A stretch of DNA of 64,000 bases from CAWCUK01 sp963798775 (GTDB lineage: Bacteria > Bacteroidota > Ignavibacteria > Ignavibacteriales > Ignavibacteriaceae), in the NCBI GenBank assembly GCA_963798775.1, contig CAWCUK010000003.1:620001-684000 (forward strand). Reading direction: 5' to 3'. The notes beneath the pieces were generated by a model that searched no databases, was not told where the DNA came from, and saw nothing but the letters and a program-made list of their open reading frames with translations. Shown piece after piece: positions 61,292 to 64,000 of the stretch. The position numbers were made by a program, and so were the translations under genes. Each line of letters begins with the position of its first letter. The stretch's first letter is position 1.

Positions 61292-61334
61292 ATCCGGAGA
61301 AAAATTTGTAATTCCTTTTTCTCCGGATTTATTT
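61292..61334 (+). terminator. Terminator of the sigma / anti-sigma operon
   Basis: Perfect 13-base stem ATCCGGAGAAAAA (61292-61304) / TTTTTCTCCGGAT (61316-61328), followed by TTATTTGTTTT. Confidence 0.94.
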
Positions 61335-61538
61335 GTTTTAGTTGAAATTAAAACAAATAAAATGACAACTATCCTAAAAATTATCCGTTCATACAACTTT
61401 CCTTTACATATAATAATATAAATCCTATTTTTTCAGTGGGTTATAAACCCATATTATAAAAAATTTGAATGCATATTGATTTTTTACTTATTTTAACGGG
61501 AAATAAGTGAACAAAAAAATCCCGAGAATTAAAAATCT

Positions 61539-63651
61539 ATGATTCCGAATATTGCGAACCTTAAACAAAATTTGAAACTGCAGCTCTTTATGGGTTTTGC
61601 GATAATTTTATTTTTATATAAGGTTTTTATCGCCTCATCAGATTCAATCCCGCTTTTATTCTTTAATGATCTACTCGTAATTTTAACATTAACATCATTA
61701 GTTCTTTATGTTATGGATTTCGTTCACGTTCGGAATATAAATCCGCTTTCGCTGGTTATGAATATCGGAATTCTTAATGCTTGTTTATTCTTTCTAATTA
61801 CTTTATCCGGAAGTTTTTTCGGCTGGCTTTTCGGGATTGATGTTGAGGGAAAACAAACCGGGGTAATGTACTGGATAATTTCATTTTTCTATGTCGCTTT
61901 CATTTTGGTATCTGTTAGTTATATTTTTCTGGCTTTTAAGGAATTATACTTCTTAAAGCAGAAGAAAAATGTTACCAAATATTTTAATACTATGGTTGTG
62001 TTTTTTCTTTTAACCGCAATCTCAGCGCATTTTAAGCAGAATAAACAATTAGATTTTATCCGGGATACTTTTTTAATTATTTCAATTTTGCTAATCGTTT
62101 TTAATTCAATTAAAATTTCGTGGATCGCTTTTATAAAGAAAAAAGAGAAGATTTCACTTTTAGTTTTTTCGGTGGTAATTTCGCTTCTTTTTGTGGTAAA
62201 TCTGGTAGGAAGTTCACAAGGATTACATCACACCATTTTATCGGCTTTTTCGCCCGCTCTGTATCAGTTGTTAAATATTATAATGATTTATGGAGCAATT
62301 TATTTCAGCATATTGTTCTTTACAACATTATTTCATATTCCAACCGCGGAAGCGTTCGATAGGAAAGCGCAGGAAGTTTCATCACTTCAGTTTTTTAGCA
62401 AACTTATAACAGAAGTTTTAGATTTTAATGATTTGGTTGATACTGTTACTGAAATAGCAATAAAAGTATGTAACGCGGACGCGGCATGGATTATCTGGAA
62501 TGAAAAAAATGAAGAATACAGACAATTGGCTTTTAAACAAATAGGTATTTTAGACGCTGAGTTAATAACAAATTATCTATTCAGTAAAAATATTACTGAT
62601 ATAAATTCTACCGTAACTTTTAATTTTGAAAAATTCGGTAAGAAAAAAGAATTTAACGAGAATTATACATCTGTTGCGGCGGCACCGCTGCGTACACATA
62701 ATCAAATAAAAGGATTTTTGGTTACAGTTAAAAAAGATGATTTTATTTTCGATGATGAAGATAAAAACGCTATTGACACTTTTTCGGATTACGCGTCGGT
62801 GGCAATAGAAAATTCCAGATTATTGGAAGAATCAATAGAAAGAGAAAGATTAGCTCGAGAACTTGATGTAGCCAGAGAAGTTCAGAGAAAAATACTTCCG
62901 GCAAAAAATCCGGAATATACGCAGCTTGATATTTCTTCTGTATTTATTCCCGCTTTTGAAGTCGGGGGCGATTATTATGATTTTTTTGAAATCAAAGATG
63001 ATAAATTCGGTTTTGTAATTGCTGATGTTTCCGGAAAAGGTATTTCGGCCGCTTTTATAATGGCCGAGATAAAAGGAATTTTTCAAACACTTTCGCTGAA
63101 CGGACGAAAGTCCTAAAGAAATTTTAATTAAAGCAAATCATATACTTAAAAGAACATTAGACAGGAAAAATTTTGTAAGCGCGGCATTCGGAGTAATAGA
63201 TTTACAAAATGAAATTTTGCATTTAGCAAGAGCCGGCCACTGCCCGGTATTTCTGATCAGAAACGGAGTAGTAGAAAATATTAGGCCTTCCGGTATTGGG
63301 CTGGGCTTAAATTTTACCGATTATTTTGCGCAAACATTAACTGAAGTTAAATTTAATTTAAAAGATAATGACTTAATTGTACTTTATACAGACGGGATAA
63401 CAGAGGCAAAAAATAAGGAACTGGAAGATTTTGGCAGTGTACATTTTGAAAAGATATTAGCGAAAAATAGTTCAAAAAATGTTGATGAGATATCAAATAA
63501 GGTTATGCATGAAGTTGCCGTTTTTTCTCAGGACAACTCGCAGCACGATGATATAACCTTGGTTATCTTAAAATGGAAACAAAAATTAAAATATGATGGA
63601 GAAAAAGAATGGCAGAATTCAACACCTCAGTTAAAGAGCAGGATGACGTAA
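61539..63651 (+). pseudogene. Membrane GAF-SpoIIE (PP2C) phosphatase, frameshifted once
   Basis: About 704-aa regulator of a partner switch, dephosphorylating STAS proteins. N-terminal seven-helix membrane region (about residues 10-260), a GAF sensor domain (about 285-420), a short coiled linker (SIERERLARELDVAREVQRKIL) and the SpoIIE phosphatase domain with VGGDYYDFFEI, FVIADVSGKGISAAF, LYTDGITEAKN and DDITLVIL metal ligands. The first frame ends at 63116; one extra base at about 63109-63112 shifts the end, and the second frame from KEILIKANHIL to 63651 restores all metal residues. A STAS gene overlaps its 3' end. No RsbW-like kinase is nearby. Confidence 0.82.
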
Positions 63652-63975
63652 GCGTAATTTATTTAAAGGGATATCTGGATGCACATACGGCACCGACTCT
63701 AGAAAACACTTTTTCCGAGTTTAATTGAGAAAAATAAATATAATATTGTAGTAAACTTTAAAGATCTGGCTTATATAAGCAGTGCCGGTTTGGGTGTTTT
63801 TATGGCCTTTATCGAAAAAGTTAGGGAGAATAACGGCGATATTAAACTTTCGGATATGAGCGAAAAGGTTTTTAATATTTTCGATCTTCTGGGATTTCCG
63901 CTTTTATATGAAATTTTTAAAACAGAAGACGAAGCCATTAAAAAATTTAATGAGACAAAGAAACTTGAAAACTGA
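63609..63975 (+). pseudogene. STAS-domain antagonist partner of the SpoIIE protein, frameshifted
   Basis: About 121 aa when repaired. Starts at ATG 63609, seven bases after GGAG, overlapping the phosphatase gene by 43 bases. First part MAEFNTSVKEQDDVSVIYLKG, then a break at about 63709-63720 (one extra T in a five-T run), then VVNFKDLAYISSAGLGVFM with the phospho-Ser in SSAGLG. Adjacent SpoIIE and STAS genes are a classic partner-switch pair. The break and that of the phosphatase are both single bases, which points to consensus error. Confidence 0.78.
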
Positions 63976-64000
63976 AAAATCCAAAATAAGACAGAAAACC

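Overview
The window looks like a chromosomal segment of a free-living member of the Ignavibacteria / Melioribacter side of the Bacteroidota-Chlorobiota group. The main evidence is four secreted proteins ending in the type IX secretion (T9SS) sorting tail with the NYPNPFNPxT box, a PorZ-like propeller protein, strongly A+T-rich DNA (about one third G+C by eye), and an RRM-type RNA-binding protein gene as is usual in Chlorobi relatives. I see no rRNA or tRNA gene, transposase, phage gene or CRISPR array. The gene content is mostly housekeeping.

Layout. 0-6.4 kb: CDF metal exporter, a secreted metallopeptidase-like protein, a STAS protein, two T9SS cargo proteins and RNase HI. 6.4-10.6 kb: a hairpin-rich intergenic region, then a minus-strand three-gene cassette (two small unknown proteins and a degenerate SNF2-like helicase with a possible nuclease-like tail). 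10.6-16 kb: RRM protein, a two-component system with a frameshifted kinase, a B12-binding radical SAM enzyme, MarR and YigZ. 16-25 kb: UvrA, a secreted cupredoxin, an aldo/keto reductase, RNase Z-like protein, an APC permease and a second SF2 helicase. 25.1-32.3 kb: a self-contained TetR-controlled efflux operon (regulator, HlyD adaptor, ATPase, TolC, ATPase, two ABC-2 permeases) with a doubled operator. 32.3-45.5 kb: small metabolic genes, RdgB, MenG/UbiE, PAP2, KsgA, a ROK kinase, DedA, ABC-F, a PorZ-like protein and RibH. 45.6-49.5 kb: a PHP phosphoesterase and a Crp/Fnr regulator broken by many single-base indels, then a PpiD/SurA-like foldase. 49.6-58.9 kb: outer-membrane barrel, AroK-AroB, a GHL10-like secreted hydrolase, a striking array of four related hairpin elements, NadA, an orphan histidine kinase, PurA and a STAS protein. 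59.1-64 kb: ECF sigma factor with an unusually large anti-sigma factor, and a GAF-SpoIIE phosphatase coupled to a STAS protein.

Most unusual: (1) the four-copy two-hairpin repeat array at about 54.05-54.94 kb, directly upstream of nadA, with paired-base covariation and a shared loop sequence, and a possible fifth, diverged member at 6.5 kb; (2) the undescribed three-gene helicase cassette at 7.3-10.5 kb; (3) the efflux operon, whose two ATPases carry complementary active-site losses that fall in one composite ATP site, and whose promoter overlaps two exactly spaced inverted repeats. The dense frameshifts at 45.6-47.6 kb, with scattered single ones elsewhere, are mostly explained by one-base changes and look more like consensus error than gene decay. 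I have therefore annotated those genes over their full reconstructed length. Several genes need non-ATG starts; where the ORF start is misleading (nadA, RRM protein, MarR, amidohydrolase, ROK kinase, permease) I give the start I prefer and why.
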